Origin: Comamonadaceae bacterium PBBC2
GTDB taxonomy: Bacteria > Pseudomonadota > Gammaproteobacteria > Burkholderiales > Burkholderiaceae_C
NCBI GenBank assembly: GCA_002255935.1
Contig: NKIO01000038.1
Location: 1 to 36,249 of the forward strand
Direction: 5' to 3'
Length of the DNA: 36,249 bases
Shown here: piece by piece, positions 16,327-23,576 of the stretch
Layout of the letters: each line of letters starts with the position of its first letter
How positions within the stretch are numbered: position 1 is the first letter of the stretch
Program-made: the position numbers and the translations under genes
Notes under the pieces: generated by a model
Told to the model about the DNA's origin: nothing
Databases searched by the model: none
What the model saw: only the letters and a program-made list of their open reading frames with translations

Positions 16327-17439
16327 TCAGGACCACCAAGGCAGCCGCTGCTTGAGCGATTGGATGCGGCCGCAGTCGGCGGGCGTGGCGTAGCCGGCCA
16401 ATTGCGTCACCTGCTCTTGCCAACCGTGCGACTGCAAAATCTGCCGCAGCTGCAAGATGGCCGGGGTGTCCAGCGCACTTTTCAGGCACACCAGCCAATA
16501 GTTTTCTGGCGCCAGGGGCACAAAGTCCAGGCCTTGGGCTTGCGCCGCCGAGGCGATGCCCAGACCGACATCGGCTTGGCCGGCGGCAATGCTGGCGGCC
16601 ACGGCGGCGTGCGAGCTTTCTTCCAAGTCGTAGCCTTGGATCGAGGTGCCAGACAGCCCTGCGCTTTGCAGCCATTGGTCCAGCAAAAGCCGCGTGCCCG
16701 TGCCCAGCGCCCGGTTGACCAAGCGCACTCCGGGGCGGCTCAGGTCTTGTAAATGGAGCAAATTCAAAGGGTTGCCCGGGCGCACCATCAGGCCTTGTTC
16801 ACGGCGTGCAAAGCTGATCAGCTTGTGCTGTCCGCGTTTGAGCAGCGGTCGGTAGGTGCGGGCCACCAGCGAGTCGGCGTCGGGCTCGACCGGGGCATGA
16901 AAGCCGGCCACCCGGCAGCGGCCTTCGTTCAAGGCTCGGATCGCGTCCACGCTGCCGCAAAAGCGCATGTCCAGGTGCAGGGCTTGGCGGGCGCAGTGGT
17001 TTTGCAGCCGAACCAATGCGTCGTCATGGCTGGCGTAGAGCGTCAGCAAATGGCTGTCCGGGTCAAAGGCCACGGCGAAGGTTTTTTCCAGCTCGGCTTG
17101 CAGGGCATTGATTTGTGGCGTCAGCCGCGCCTGGGCTTGCCGCTCGGCCCACAACAGCTTGTCGGCAAATTCGGTCAGTTGTGCAGCTTGGCCTTTTTCC
17201 CAAATGATCAAGGGCTGGCGCAGCGTTTCTTCCCAGCGCTTGAGTTCCCCCCACACATGCCGATACGACAGGCCCAAGGCCTTGGCGGCAGCCGAGATCG
17301 AGCCCGCGCTGCGCACGGCTTGCAGCAGATCCATCAAGGGGTTGCGCAGCGGCGAGGTCGAATCGCTGGCCTTGGCTTGAAGGGACTCGGGGCTCCAGTG
17401 GTAGGAAAGGTCAATGTGTCGCACGGCCCAAGTGTGCAT
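16327..17439 (-). CDS. ModE-like HTH regulator with PBP-like sensor domain (probable tungstate/molybdate regulator)
   Basis: A 370-residue protein. The N-terminal part carries a LysR/ModE-type helix-turn-helix, SAGSISAAAKALGLSYRHVW, followed by ELKRWEETLRQPLIIW. From about residue 125 there is a periplasmic-binding-protein-like domain (LLTLYASHDDALVRLQ, RCRVAGFHAP, LVNRALGTGTRLLLDQ, AAVAASIAAGQADVGLGI). This architecture is known from regulators of molybdate/tungstate genes. It is divergent from tupBCA with a 123-nt gap holding a ModE-like inverted repeat, so it very probably controls tungstate uptake. ATG 17439 is chosen; an in-frame ATG at 17496 would add 19 residues and overlap the candidate operator. 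Confidence 0.8.
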   Translation of the reverse strand: MHTWAVRHIDLSYHWSPESLQAKASDSTSPLRNPLMDLLQAVRSAGSISAAAKALGLSYRHVWGELKRWEETLRQPLIIWEKGQAAQLTEFADKLLWAERQAQARLTPQINALQAELEKTFAVAFDPDSHLLTLYASHDDALVRLQNHCARQALHLDMRFCGSVDAIRALNEGRCRVAGFHAPVEPDADSLVARTYRPLLKRGQHKLISFARREQGLMVRPGNPLNLLHLQDLSRPGVRLVNRALGTGTRLLLDQWLQSAGLSGTSIQGYDLEESSHAAVAASIAAGQADVGLGIASAAQAQGLDFVPLAPENYWLVCLKSALDTPAILQLRQILQSHGWQEQVTQLAGYATPADCGRIQSLKQRLPWWS

Positions 17440-17484
17440 CAAGAAATGATGACCCCTGACCTTGAGTTGAGGTGGGTGTGGCAG

Positions 17485-17510
17485 CGCCCTATGCACGGCG
17501 TTTCATAGCG
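17485..17510. promoter_or_regulatory. Candidate ModE/TupR-like operator
   Basis: CTATG (17489-17493) and CATAG (17504-17508) form an inverted repeat with a 10-nt spacer, flanked by CGC and CG, giving half-sites close to CGCTATG. ModE boxes in enterobacteria have similar CGCTATAT half-sites. It lies midway between the divergent regulator and tupB. Weak but well placed. Confidence 0.35.
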
Positions 17511-17562
17511 GAGAACACGGAGGGTCAACAGCCCATGGCTCGGGTAGCATCCATCGCTTGTC

Positions 17563-18300
17563 ATGAACACCCTCTACGACAGCGCCGCCACGGCGCTGAA
17601 CCTCATCTTTCAAATGGACCCGGCCTTGTGGGCTGTGGTGTCACGGTCTTTGGCCGTGAGCGCCACCGCCTGCCTGCTGGCCTATGGCTTGGGCGTGGTG
17701 CTGGGGGCTTGGTTGGCGGTGGCCCGGTTTGCTGGGCGGGGCGCTGTGCTGGTGGTCCTGAACACCTCGCTGGCTTTGCCTTCGGTGGTGGTGGGTTTGT
17801 TGGTGTATTTGCTGCTCTCGCGCACCGGGCCTTTGGGCTTTTTGGGTTGGTTGTTCAGCTTCAAGGCGATGGTCATCGCGCAAGTGATTTTGGTGGTACC
17901 GGTGGTCACGGCCCTCACGCGGCAAGTGGTCGAAGATGTGGAAGTGCAGCACGGCGAGCAATGGGCCTCGCTGGGTGCGGGACCGGTTTTGCGCGGTCTG
18001 CTTTTGGCTTGGGACGAGCGCTACGCCTTGCTCACCATTGGGGTGGCGGCTTTTGGCCGCGCCATCTCCGAGGTGGGCGCCGTGATGATCGTGGGCGGCA
18101 ACATCGATGGCTTCACCCGCGTGATGACCACCGCCATTGCCCTGGAGACCAGCAAGGGCGATTTGCCTTTGGCGCTGGGCTTGGGCTTGGTGCTGTTGGC
18201 CGTGGTGCTCTTGTTGAATTTGCTGGCGGCGGTTTTGCGCTATTGGGGGCAACGCCAAACCGGGCAAGCCGTGGCCGCCACCAAAGGGTGGGTCGCATGA
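17563..18300 (+). CDS. tupB: Tungstate ABC transporter permease
   Basis: A 245-residue inner-membrane permease with about five or six hydrophobic segments. The cytoplasmic ABC-contact (EAA-like) loop is visible at EQWASLGAGPVLRGLLLAWDE, and GRAISEVGAVMIVGGNIDGFTR matches the TupB/CysT-like permease group. It forms the channel for tungstate (WO4 2-) import. The substrate is inferred from TupA, the regulator and the tungsten enzyme operon downstream. The stop overlaps the tupC start by ATGA. Confidence 0.9.
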   Translation: MNTLYDSAATALNLIFQMDPALWAVVSRSLAVSATACLLAYGLGVVLGAWLAVARFAGRGAVLVVLNTSLALPSVVVGLLVYLLLSRTGPLGFLGWLFSFKAMVIAQVILVVPVVTALTRQVVEDVEVQHGEQWASLGAGPVLRGLLLAWDERYALLTIGVAAFGRAISEVGAVMIVGGNIDGFTRVMTTAIALETSKGDLPLALGLGLVLLAVVLLLNLLAAVLRYWGQRQTGQAVAATKGWVA

Positions 18301-19016
18301 ACAGCCGCGCTGTGGTTCAGTTGCAAAACGCTGGCGTGAAGCTGGGGGCCGCCACCGTGCTGACGGGCATCGATCTGCGCATTGCACCGGGTGAGCGTGT
18401 GGCCCTGTTGGGCTCCAACGGCTCGGGCAAGAGCACCTTGCTGCGCTTGTTGCAGGGGCTGTTGCCGCTGGCTTCGGGGCAGGTGCACAGAGACCCGAAC
18501 AGCCGTTTGGCCATGCTGTTTCAAAGGCCCCATTTGTTGCGCATCTCGGCCCTGAACAATGTGGCTTTGGGCATCTGGCTTGACCGCAGCTTGGGCTTGA
18601 CTTGGCGCCAAGCCCGCAAGCGGGCGGTACAGGCTTTGCAGCGCGTGGGCCTGACGGCCGTGGCCCAGCAAGGTGGACGTCAACTCTCGGGCGGTCAACA
18701 GCAACGCCTGGCCTTGGCCAGGGCCTGGGCGCGTCAGCCCGATGTGCTCTTGCTCGACGAGCCCACCGCCAGCTTGGACCCGTATGCCAAGCGCGAGGTG
18801 GAAAACCTGATTGCTGAATTTGCGCAAGGTGAGGCATTGACCCTGATCTGGGCCAGCCACAACCTGGGCCAAGTCAAACGCTTGGCCTCTCGCGTGATTT
18901 ACCTCGAGGCCGGTCGTGTCTTGGCCGACTTGCCGGTGGATGTTTTTTTCAATGCTTCGGCGCTGGCTGAGCACAGCCCCCAAGCCCATGCTTTTGTTCA
19001 AGGAGAACTCTCATGA
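18297..19016 (+). CDS. tupC: Tungstate ABC transporter ATP-binding protein
   Basis: A 239-residue ABC ATPase. Walker A is GSNGSGKST (39-47), the signature is LSGGQQQR (130-137), Walker B is LLLDEP (151-156) with the D-loop SLDP, and the switch histidine is H188 in ASHNL. All catalytic features are present. It energises tungstate import through TupB. ATG 18297 overlaps the tupB stop; the frame is open further upstream only as a tupB shadow. Its own stop overlaps the tupA start by ATGA, so the three subunits are translationally coupled. Confidence 0.92.
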   Translation: MNSRAVVQLQNAGVKLGAATVLTGIDLRIAPGERVALLGSNGSGKSTLLRLLQGLLPLASGQVHRDPNSRLAMLFQRPHLLRISALNNVALGIWLDRSLGLTWRQARKRAVQALQRVGLTAVAQQGGRQLSGGQQQRLALARAWARQPDVLLLDEPTASLDPYAKREVENLIAEFAQGEALTLIWASHNLGQVKRLASRVIYLEAGRVLADLPVDVFFNASALAEHSPQAHAFVQGELS

Positions 19017-19825
19017 AGATCCGTTCTGTTTTCCGCCGTGCTGTGTTGCTGGCGGCGCTGTCCTCGATTGCCGCCTGGTCGCAGGCCCAGTCGATCGTGA
19101 TGTCGTCCACCACATCGACCGAACAATCCGGTCTGTTTGCGCATCTGCTGCCCGCCTTCAAAAAGGCCAGCGGCATCGACATCAAAGTCGTGGCGTTGGG
19201 CACGGGGCAAGCGCTGGACATGGCACGCCGGGGTGACGCCGATGTGGTGTTTGTGCACGACCAGGTGGCCGAAGAAAAGTTTGTGGCCGACGGCTTTGGC
19301 CTCAAGCGCCAGGCGGTCATGTACAACGACTTTGTGCTGATTGGGCCCAAGGCCGATCCGGCCGGCACCAAGGGCAAGGACATCGTGTCGGCTTTGGGCA
19401 AAGTGTCTGCCAGCAACGCGGCCTTTGTCTCGCGGGGCGACAAGAGCGGCACCCACGCGGCCGAGTTGCGTTATTGGAAACTGGCCAATCTGGACGCGGC
19501 CAAAGGCGGCGGCTACCGTGAATGCGGCTGCGGCATGGGGCCTGCGCTCAACATCGCGGCCTCACAAGGCGCGTATGTGTTGGCCGATCGCGGCACCTGG
19601 CTGAACTTCAAGAACCGCGCCGATCTGGCGGTCTTGGTGGAGGGCGATCAGCGCTTGTTCAACCAGTACGGTGTGATGGTGGTCAACCCCGCCAAGCATG
19701 CCCACGTCAAGCAAGCCGATGCGCAAAAATTTGTGGATTGGGTGACCTCGCCTGCAGGCCAAGCCCACATCGCCGACTACAAGATCGGTGGCGAGCAACT
19801 GTTCTTTCCGAACGCTGGCAAATAA
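19013..19825 (+). CDS. tupA: Tungstate-binding periplasmic protein
   Basis: A 270-residue protein with a signal peptide of about 25 residues (cleavage near SQAQ). The oxyanion-binding TTSTEQSGL motif (residues 33-41) is characteristic of TupA, as is SRGDKSGTHAAELRYW in the middle. It captures tungstate in the periplasm and delivers it to TupBC. TupA proteins prefer tungstate over molybdate strongly, which fits a tungsten-dependent enzyme operon starting 1.3 kb downstream. No ModABC is present here. It is the last gene of the tup operon, and its stop is followed by the hairpin at 19834-19857. Confidence 0.93.
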   Translation: MKIRSVFRRAVLLAALSSIAAWSQAQSIVMSSTTSTEQSGLFAHLLPAFKKASGIDIKVVALGTGQALDMARRGDADVVFVHDQVAEEKFVADGFGLKRQAVMYNDFVLIGPKADPAGTKGKDIVSALGKVSASNAAFVSRGDKSGTHAAELRYWKLANLDAAKGGGYRECGCGMGPALNIAASQGAYVLADRGTWLNFKNRADLAVLVEGDQRLFNQYGVMVVNPAKHAHVKQADAQKFVDWVTSPAGQAHIADYKIGGEQLFFPNAGK

Positions 19826-19833
19826 GCCCTCAA

Positions 19834-19857
19834 AAGAGAGGGCGAGTCACTCGCCCT
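19834..19857 (-). terminator. Hairpin between convergent tupA and the Fis-type regulator
   Basis: AGGGCGAG (19839-19846) pairs with CTCGCCCT (19850-19857) across a 3-nt loop that is the regulator's stop codon. On the minus strand it is followed by a CTCTCTTTT stretch, so it works best as that gene's terminator. It may also slow tup transcripts. Confidence 0.7.
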
Positions 19858-20956
19858 TGGGGTTGCCCAATTTGCGGTAAACCGTGGCGCGGCTGATGCC
19901 CAAGACCCGAGCGGCCTCGGCCACATTGCCACGCGCTTGGGTGACGGCCTCTCGGATCATGTCGGTCTGCACATCCTTGAGCGCTTTGCCATGCCCTGGC
20001 ACGCCTGTGCTGTGCGAGGGGACTTGCGCGCCGGGGCGAAAGGCTTGGGTTTGCAAGCGCAGGCCTGACCACAGCGGCAATTCTTGGGGGCTGTCTTGGC
20101 GGCTGGCGGCATCGAACAAGCCTTGCCAAGCGGTGGCAAACACATCGCTGGCGTGCAGGGCCTGACCGGCCGTCTCGGAGGGCAAAGACAGCATTTGCCG
20201 CGCCGTGGGGTTGGCGCCCACGATGCGACCGTCTGGGTCCAGGGTCAGCAGGCCGTCGCTGTCGTCACCGGGCTGGTTGCCCGGCCAGTTCAGACGCAAG
20301 ACCAGGGCGTGTGAGGAGGCCAAAAGCCAGCTGTTTTCGATGCTGCGTGCCGAGCGGCGCACCAGGTGTTTGAGAGCAGGGCGCTCGACGGGTTCCACGC
20401 CGGTCAAATCGAGCATGCCCGCGCAAACCCCATCGGGCCCGAACACCGGCGCACCCGCGCAGCTGTAGACGCTGGTGTCTTTGAAGAAATGCTCACCCCG
20501 GTGCAGCCACACCGGCTGCAGCTGCGACAGCGCCGCGCTGATGGACGTGGTGCCCACCGATTTTTCGGACAGATCCACCCCCACACGGGCGATCACATCG
20601 GCACGGCGGTCTTGCCGGTCCACGGGGCCGTGCACATCGACCACCACGCCCTCGGCGTTGGTCAAGATCGCAAAGTAACGGATGTCGGCAATGGCCCGGG
20701 CCAGCTCGGCCAGCACCGGCTGCGCTGCTTGCACCAAGGGCCAGCTGGCTTCTTGCACACGGCGCATCTGCTGGGCCGACACCGCATCGAAACCCACTTT
20801 GTGCTCAGGCGCCAAGCCCATCGTCAGGCAGCGTTGCCAAGACTGCGTGACCCACTGGGCGACCCCAGTGCCTTGGGCGGCTTGACCATGAAACACCAGG
20901 TCCCGCGCTTGGTCGATGCGCGAGAGGCGGTCGTTGGCAGGGTGGGTCAGTGACAT
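19847..20956 (-). CDS. GAF/PAS/Fis-type regulator without AAA+ domain
   Basis: A 369-residue regulator resembling the sensory and DNA-binding parts of AcoR. Residues about 60-210 form a GAF-like sensor (WQRCLTMGLAP, VGTTSISAALSQLQPVWLHRGEHFF, SCAGAPVFGPDG). A PAS-like segment follows (GLLTLDPDGRIVGANPTARQMLSL), then a Fis helix-turn-helix at the C-terminus (AEAARVLGISRATVYRKL). No Walker A or GAFTGA motif is seen, so it should not activate sigma-54 directly. ATG 20956 is chosen because the conserved region starts soon after it; an earlier in-frame start at 21049 would run through the promoter region. It is divergent from the aor operon and is its likely regulator, perhaps sensing an aldehyde or acid. 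Confidence 0.82.
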   Translation of the reverse strand: MSLTHPANDRLSRIDQARDLVFHGQAAQGTGVAQWVTQSWQRCLTMGLAPEHKVGFDAVSAQQMRRVQEASWPLVQAAQPVLAELARAIADIRYFAILTNAEGVVVDVHGPVDRQDRRADVIARVGVDLSEKSVGTTSISAALSQLQPVWLHRGEHFFKDTSVYSCAGAPVFGPDGVCAGMLDLTGVEPVERPALKHLVRRSARSIENSWLLASSHALVLRLNWPGNQPGDDSDGLLTLDPDGRIVGANPTARQMLSLPSETAGQALHASDVFATAWQGLFDAASRQDSPQELPLWSGLRLQTQAFRPGAQVPSHSTGVPGHGKALKDVQTDMIREAVTQARGNVAEAARVLGISRATVYRKLGNPKGE

Positions 20957-21008
20957 GTCAGGGTGTGTATCAAGTTGAGAATTGTTGATGCAGACCCTTT
21001 GCAATCTA

Positions 21009-21020
21009 GGGTTTATACCC
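21009..21020. promoter_or_regulatory. Possible operator in the aor promoter region
   Basis: GGGTTTATACCC has GGGT/ACCC arms around a 4-nt centre and lies within the 157-nt gap between the divergent regulator and aorA. I found no sigma-54 -24/-12 element there. It is a suggestion only. Confidence 0.25.
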
Positions 21021-21113
21021 ACGGTGTAGAGCAGCGCACGCATGAACAATGGCTATGCATTCTGATTCATAAGTGCGGCTTTGAAAAGGCTGCAACACCA
21101 CCAGGAGATCCAC

Positions 21114-21590
21114 ATGCAGAAAGTCCTGCACATCAATCCGGACAAATGCACCGGCTGCTTGCAGTGCGAAATGGCCTGTTCTTTCGAGAACTACGGCACA
21201 TACGCCACCTCCAAGTCGCGCATCAAGGTGTTTGATTTCCATCACACCGGCAAAAAAGTGCCCTACACCTGCACCCAGTGCGACGAAGCCTGGTGTTTGC
21301 ACGCCTGCCCAGTGGAAGCCATCACCGTGGACAAGGCCACGGGCGCCAAGGTGGTCAACGAGTCCACCTGCGTGGGCTGCAAGGTCTGCACCATCGCCTG
21401 CCCGTTCGGCACCATCAACTATGTGCAGGAAACCGGCAAGGTGCAAAAGTGCGACCTGTGCGGCGGCGATCCGGCTTGTGCCGACGCCTGCCCGACCGGC
21501 GCCATTACCTTCGTCGATGCCAACTGGACCGGCATCGACAAAATGAAACAGTGGGCCGACAAGCTGGGCAATCAGCCCACCGCCGGTTAA
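21114..21590 (+). CDS. aorA: Aldehyde oxidoreductase ferredoxin-like electron-transfer subunit
   Basis: A 158-residue polyferredoxin. Sixteen cysteines fall in four groups, CTGCLQCEMAC, CTQCDEAWCLHAC, CVGCKVCTIAC and CDLCGGDPACADAC, enough for four [4Fe-4S] clusters. This matches AorA of the Aromatoleum-type aldehyde oxidoreductase, which relays electrons between the tungsten subunit and the FAD subunit and can form filaments. AGGAG lies 6 nt before ATG 21114, so the upstream in-frame Met at 21081 is rejected. It is the first gene of the operon, 25 nt before aorB. Confidence 0.9.
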   Translation: MQKVLHINPDKCTGCLQCEMACSFENYGTYATSKSRIKVFDFHHTGKKVPYTCTQCDEAWCLHACPVEAITVDKATGAKVVNESTCVGCKVCTIACPFGTINYVQETGKVQKCDLCGGDPACADACPTGAITFVDANWTGIDKMKQWADKLGNQPTAG

Positions 21591-21615
21591 TCCCCCACCC
21601 ACAAGGAGCATCAAC

Positions 21616-23463
21616 ATGTCTTGGGCTGGAAAAATCCTCCGCGTCAACCTCACGGCTGGCACCGTCACATCCGAACCGCTGAACATGGAGTGGGCCAAGG
21701 CCTACCTGGGTTCGCGCGGTCTGGGCAGCAAATACCTGATCAGCGAGATCGACCCCAAAGTCGATGCGCTGTCGGCCGACAACAAAATCATCTGGGCCAC
21801 CGGCCCGCTGACCGGCACCATGGCCTCCACCGGCGGCCGTTACACCGTCATCACCAAAAGCCCTCTGACCGGCACCATCGCTTGCTCCAACTCGGGCGGC
21901 TATTGGGGCGCTGAGCTCAAGATGGCCGGCTGGGACATGGTCATTTTTGAAGGTGCATCGGCCACGCCGGTTTACCTCTACATCAACGACGATGTGGCTG
22001 AGCTGCGCGATGCTTCGCACCTGTGGGGTCAAAGCGTCTGGAAGACCGAAGAAGCCCTCAAGACCAGTTTGCAAGACCCATTGCTGCGCGTCTCGAGCAT
22101 CGGCAAGGCCGGTGAAAACGGCGTGCTGTATGCGGCCGTGGTGAACGACCTGCACCGTGCGGCGGGCCGCTCGGGTGTGGGCACTGTCATGGGCAGCAAG
22201 AACCTCAAGGCCATCGCGGTGCGCGGCACCAAGGGCGTGGGCAATGTGCAAAACCCCAAGGCTTTCATGGCTGCCGCCAAGGCCGCCAAAAAGGTGCTGG
22301 CCGACAACGCCGTTACCGGCCAGGGCTTGCCCACCTACGGCACCCAGGTGCTGATGAACGTAATCAACGAGATCGGCGGCTTGCCCACGCGCAACCACCG
22401 CGATGTGCAGTTCGAAAACGCCAAGGACATCTCGGCCGAAGCCATGGTTACGCCCCGCGAAACCGATGGCAAAAAGCACCTGGTGACCAACCAAGCTTGC
22501 TTTGGTTGCACCATCGCCTGCGGCCGCATCAGCAAGATCGACGAAGGCCACTTCTCGGTCAAGAACAAGCCTGAATACTGGGGCGCATCCGGCGGTCTCG
22601 AATACGAAGCCGCTTGGGCTTTGGGCGCGGCCAACGGTGTGAGCGATCTGGAAGCGCTGCAATACGCCAACCTGATTTGCAACGAAGAAGGCTTTGACCC
22701 CATCAGCTTTGGTGCCACCATCGGCGCCGTGATGGAGCTGTACGAAATGGGCGTGCTGACCAAAGAGCAGCTGGGCATTGAAGCGCCTTTCGGCTCGGCC
22801 CAAGCGCTGTGCGAGTTTGCCGACATGACCGCCAAGGGCATTGGCTTTGGCAAGGAAATCGGCCAGGGCTCCAAGCGCTTGACCGCCAAGTACGGTCACC
22901 CCGACCTGTCCATGAGCGTCAAGGGTCAAGAATTCCCCGCCTACGACGGCCGTGTGATCCAGGGCATTGGCCTGGCTTATGCCACCTCCAACCGCGGTGC
23001 TTGCCACCTGCGCGGCTACACCATCGCCTCCGAAGTGTTGGGCATTCCGGTCAAGACCGAGCCCACCGAGCACGAAGGCAAGCCAGAATTGGTCAAGGCC
23101 TTCCAAGACGCGACCGCAGCGTTTGACTCGGCCGGTATTTGCATCTTCACCAGCTTCGCTTGGACCTTGGCCGACGTGGCTCCCCAAGTGCAAGCCGCTT
23201 GCGGTGACGAGTTCTCGATGGAGCACTTGGCCCACATCGGCGAGCGCATCTGGAACATGGAGCGCGAGTTCAACAACGCCGCAGGCTTCACCAAAGCCGA
23301 CGACAACCTGCCCAAGCGCCTGATGACCGAAGCCGCCAAAACCGGCCCCGGCAAAGGCATGGTCAGCAAGTTGAACGAGATGCTGCCCAAGTACTACGAC
23401 GCACGCGGCTGGGACGGCGAAGGCCGCCCCACATCGGCCACCAAGGAACGCTTGGGCCTGTGA
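21616..23463 (+). CDS. aorB: Tungsten-containing aldehyde ferredoxin oxidoreductase
   Basis: A 615-residue catalytic subunit that oxidises aldehydes to carboxylic acids with a tungsten bis-pterin cofactor. The N-terminal AOR domain is clear (GKILRVNLTAG, GLGSKYLISEIDP, TGPLTGTMASTGGRYTV). The proximal [4Fe-4S] ligands are C295, C298, C302 (CFGCTIAC) and C509 in DSAGICIF. H464 in NRGACHLRG corresponds to the active-site His of archaeal AOR. AGGAG precedes the ATG. Together with aorA and aorC it matches the bacterial AorABC subfamily, which uses NAD and can also reduce acids. The tungstate transporter is encoded directly upstream. Confidence 0.93.
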   Translation: MSWAGKILRVNLTAGTVTSEPLNMEWAKAYLGSRGLGSKYLISEIDPKVDALSADNKIIWATGPLTGTMASTGGRYTVITKSPLTGTIACSNSGGYWGAELKMAGWDMVIFEGASATPVYLYINDDVAELRDASHLWGQSVWKTEEALKTSLQDPLLRVSSIGKAGENGVLYAAVVNDLHRAAGRSGVGTVMGSKNLKAIAVRGTKGVGNVQNPKAFMAAAKAAKKVLADNAVTGQGLPTYGTQVLMNVINEIGGLPTRNHRDVQFENAKDISAEAMVTPRETDGKKHLVTNQACFGCTIACGRISKIDEGHFSVKNKPEYWGASGGLEYEAAWALGAANGVSDLEALQYANLICNEEGFDPISFGATIGAVMELYEMGVLTKEQLGIEAPFGSAQALCEFADMTAKGIGFGKEIGQGSKRLTAKYGHPDLSMSVKGQEFPAYDGRVIQGIGLAYATSNRGACHLRGYTIASEVLGIPVKTEPTEHEGKPELVKAFQDATAAFDSAGICIFTSFAWTLADVAPQVQAACGDEFSMEHLAHIGERIWNMEREFNNAAGFTKADDNLPKRLMTEAAKTGPGKGMVSKLNEMLPKYYDARGWDGEGRPTSATKERLGL

Positions 23464-23470
23464 CCTTGCC

Positions 23471-23528
23471 CCTGTAGGAGCGAGCCCCTGCTCGCGAAGC
23501 CTTCGCAGCAGGCGTGCGCTTCTACAGG
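23471..23528. repeat. REP-like compound inverted repeat between aorB and aorC
   Basis: Outer arms CCTGTAGGAGCG (23471-23482) and CGCTTCTACAGG (23517-23528) pair at 11 of 12 positions. Inside are two small hairpins, CGAGC/GCTCG (23481-23494) and GCGAA/TTCGC (23494-23506), giving a cloverleaf-like fold. The GTAGGAGCGAGC core resembles REP sequences well known from Pseudomonas. Being within an operon, it may affect mRNA stability. Confidence 0.6.
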
Positions 23529-23533
23529 AACCA

Positions 23534-23555
23534 CAGCGGCCCCCAGGGGCCGCTG
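23534..23555. repeat. Perfect 10-bp stem hairpin before aorC
   Basis: CAGCGGCCCC (23534-23543), loop CA, GGGGCCGCTG (23546-23555). It ends about 10 nt ahead of the aorC Shine-Dalgarno and has no U-run, so it is more likely an mRNA processing or stabilising structure, or part of the REP-like unit, than a full terminator. Confidence 0.6.
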
Positions 23556-23576
23556 TCTGTTTCTGGAGAACACACC

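Noticed and set aside
20957-21113. Sigma-54 promoter for aorA
   Set aside because: No GG-N10-GC element at proper spacing could be found, and the neighbouring regulator has no AAA+ domain.
21505-23235. 576-codon minus-strand frame opposite aorB
   Set aside because: aorB has all family motifs; the opposite frame has no domain and typical shadow composition.
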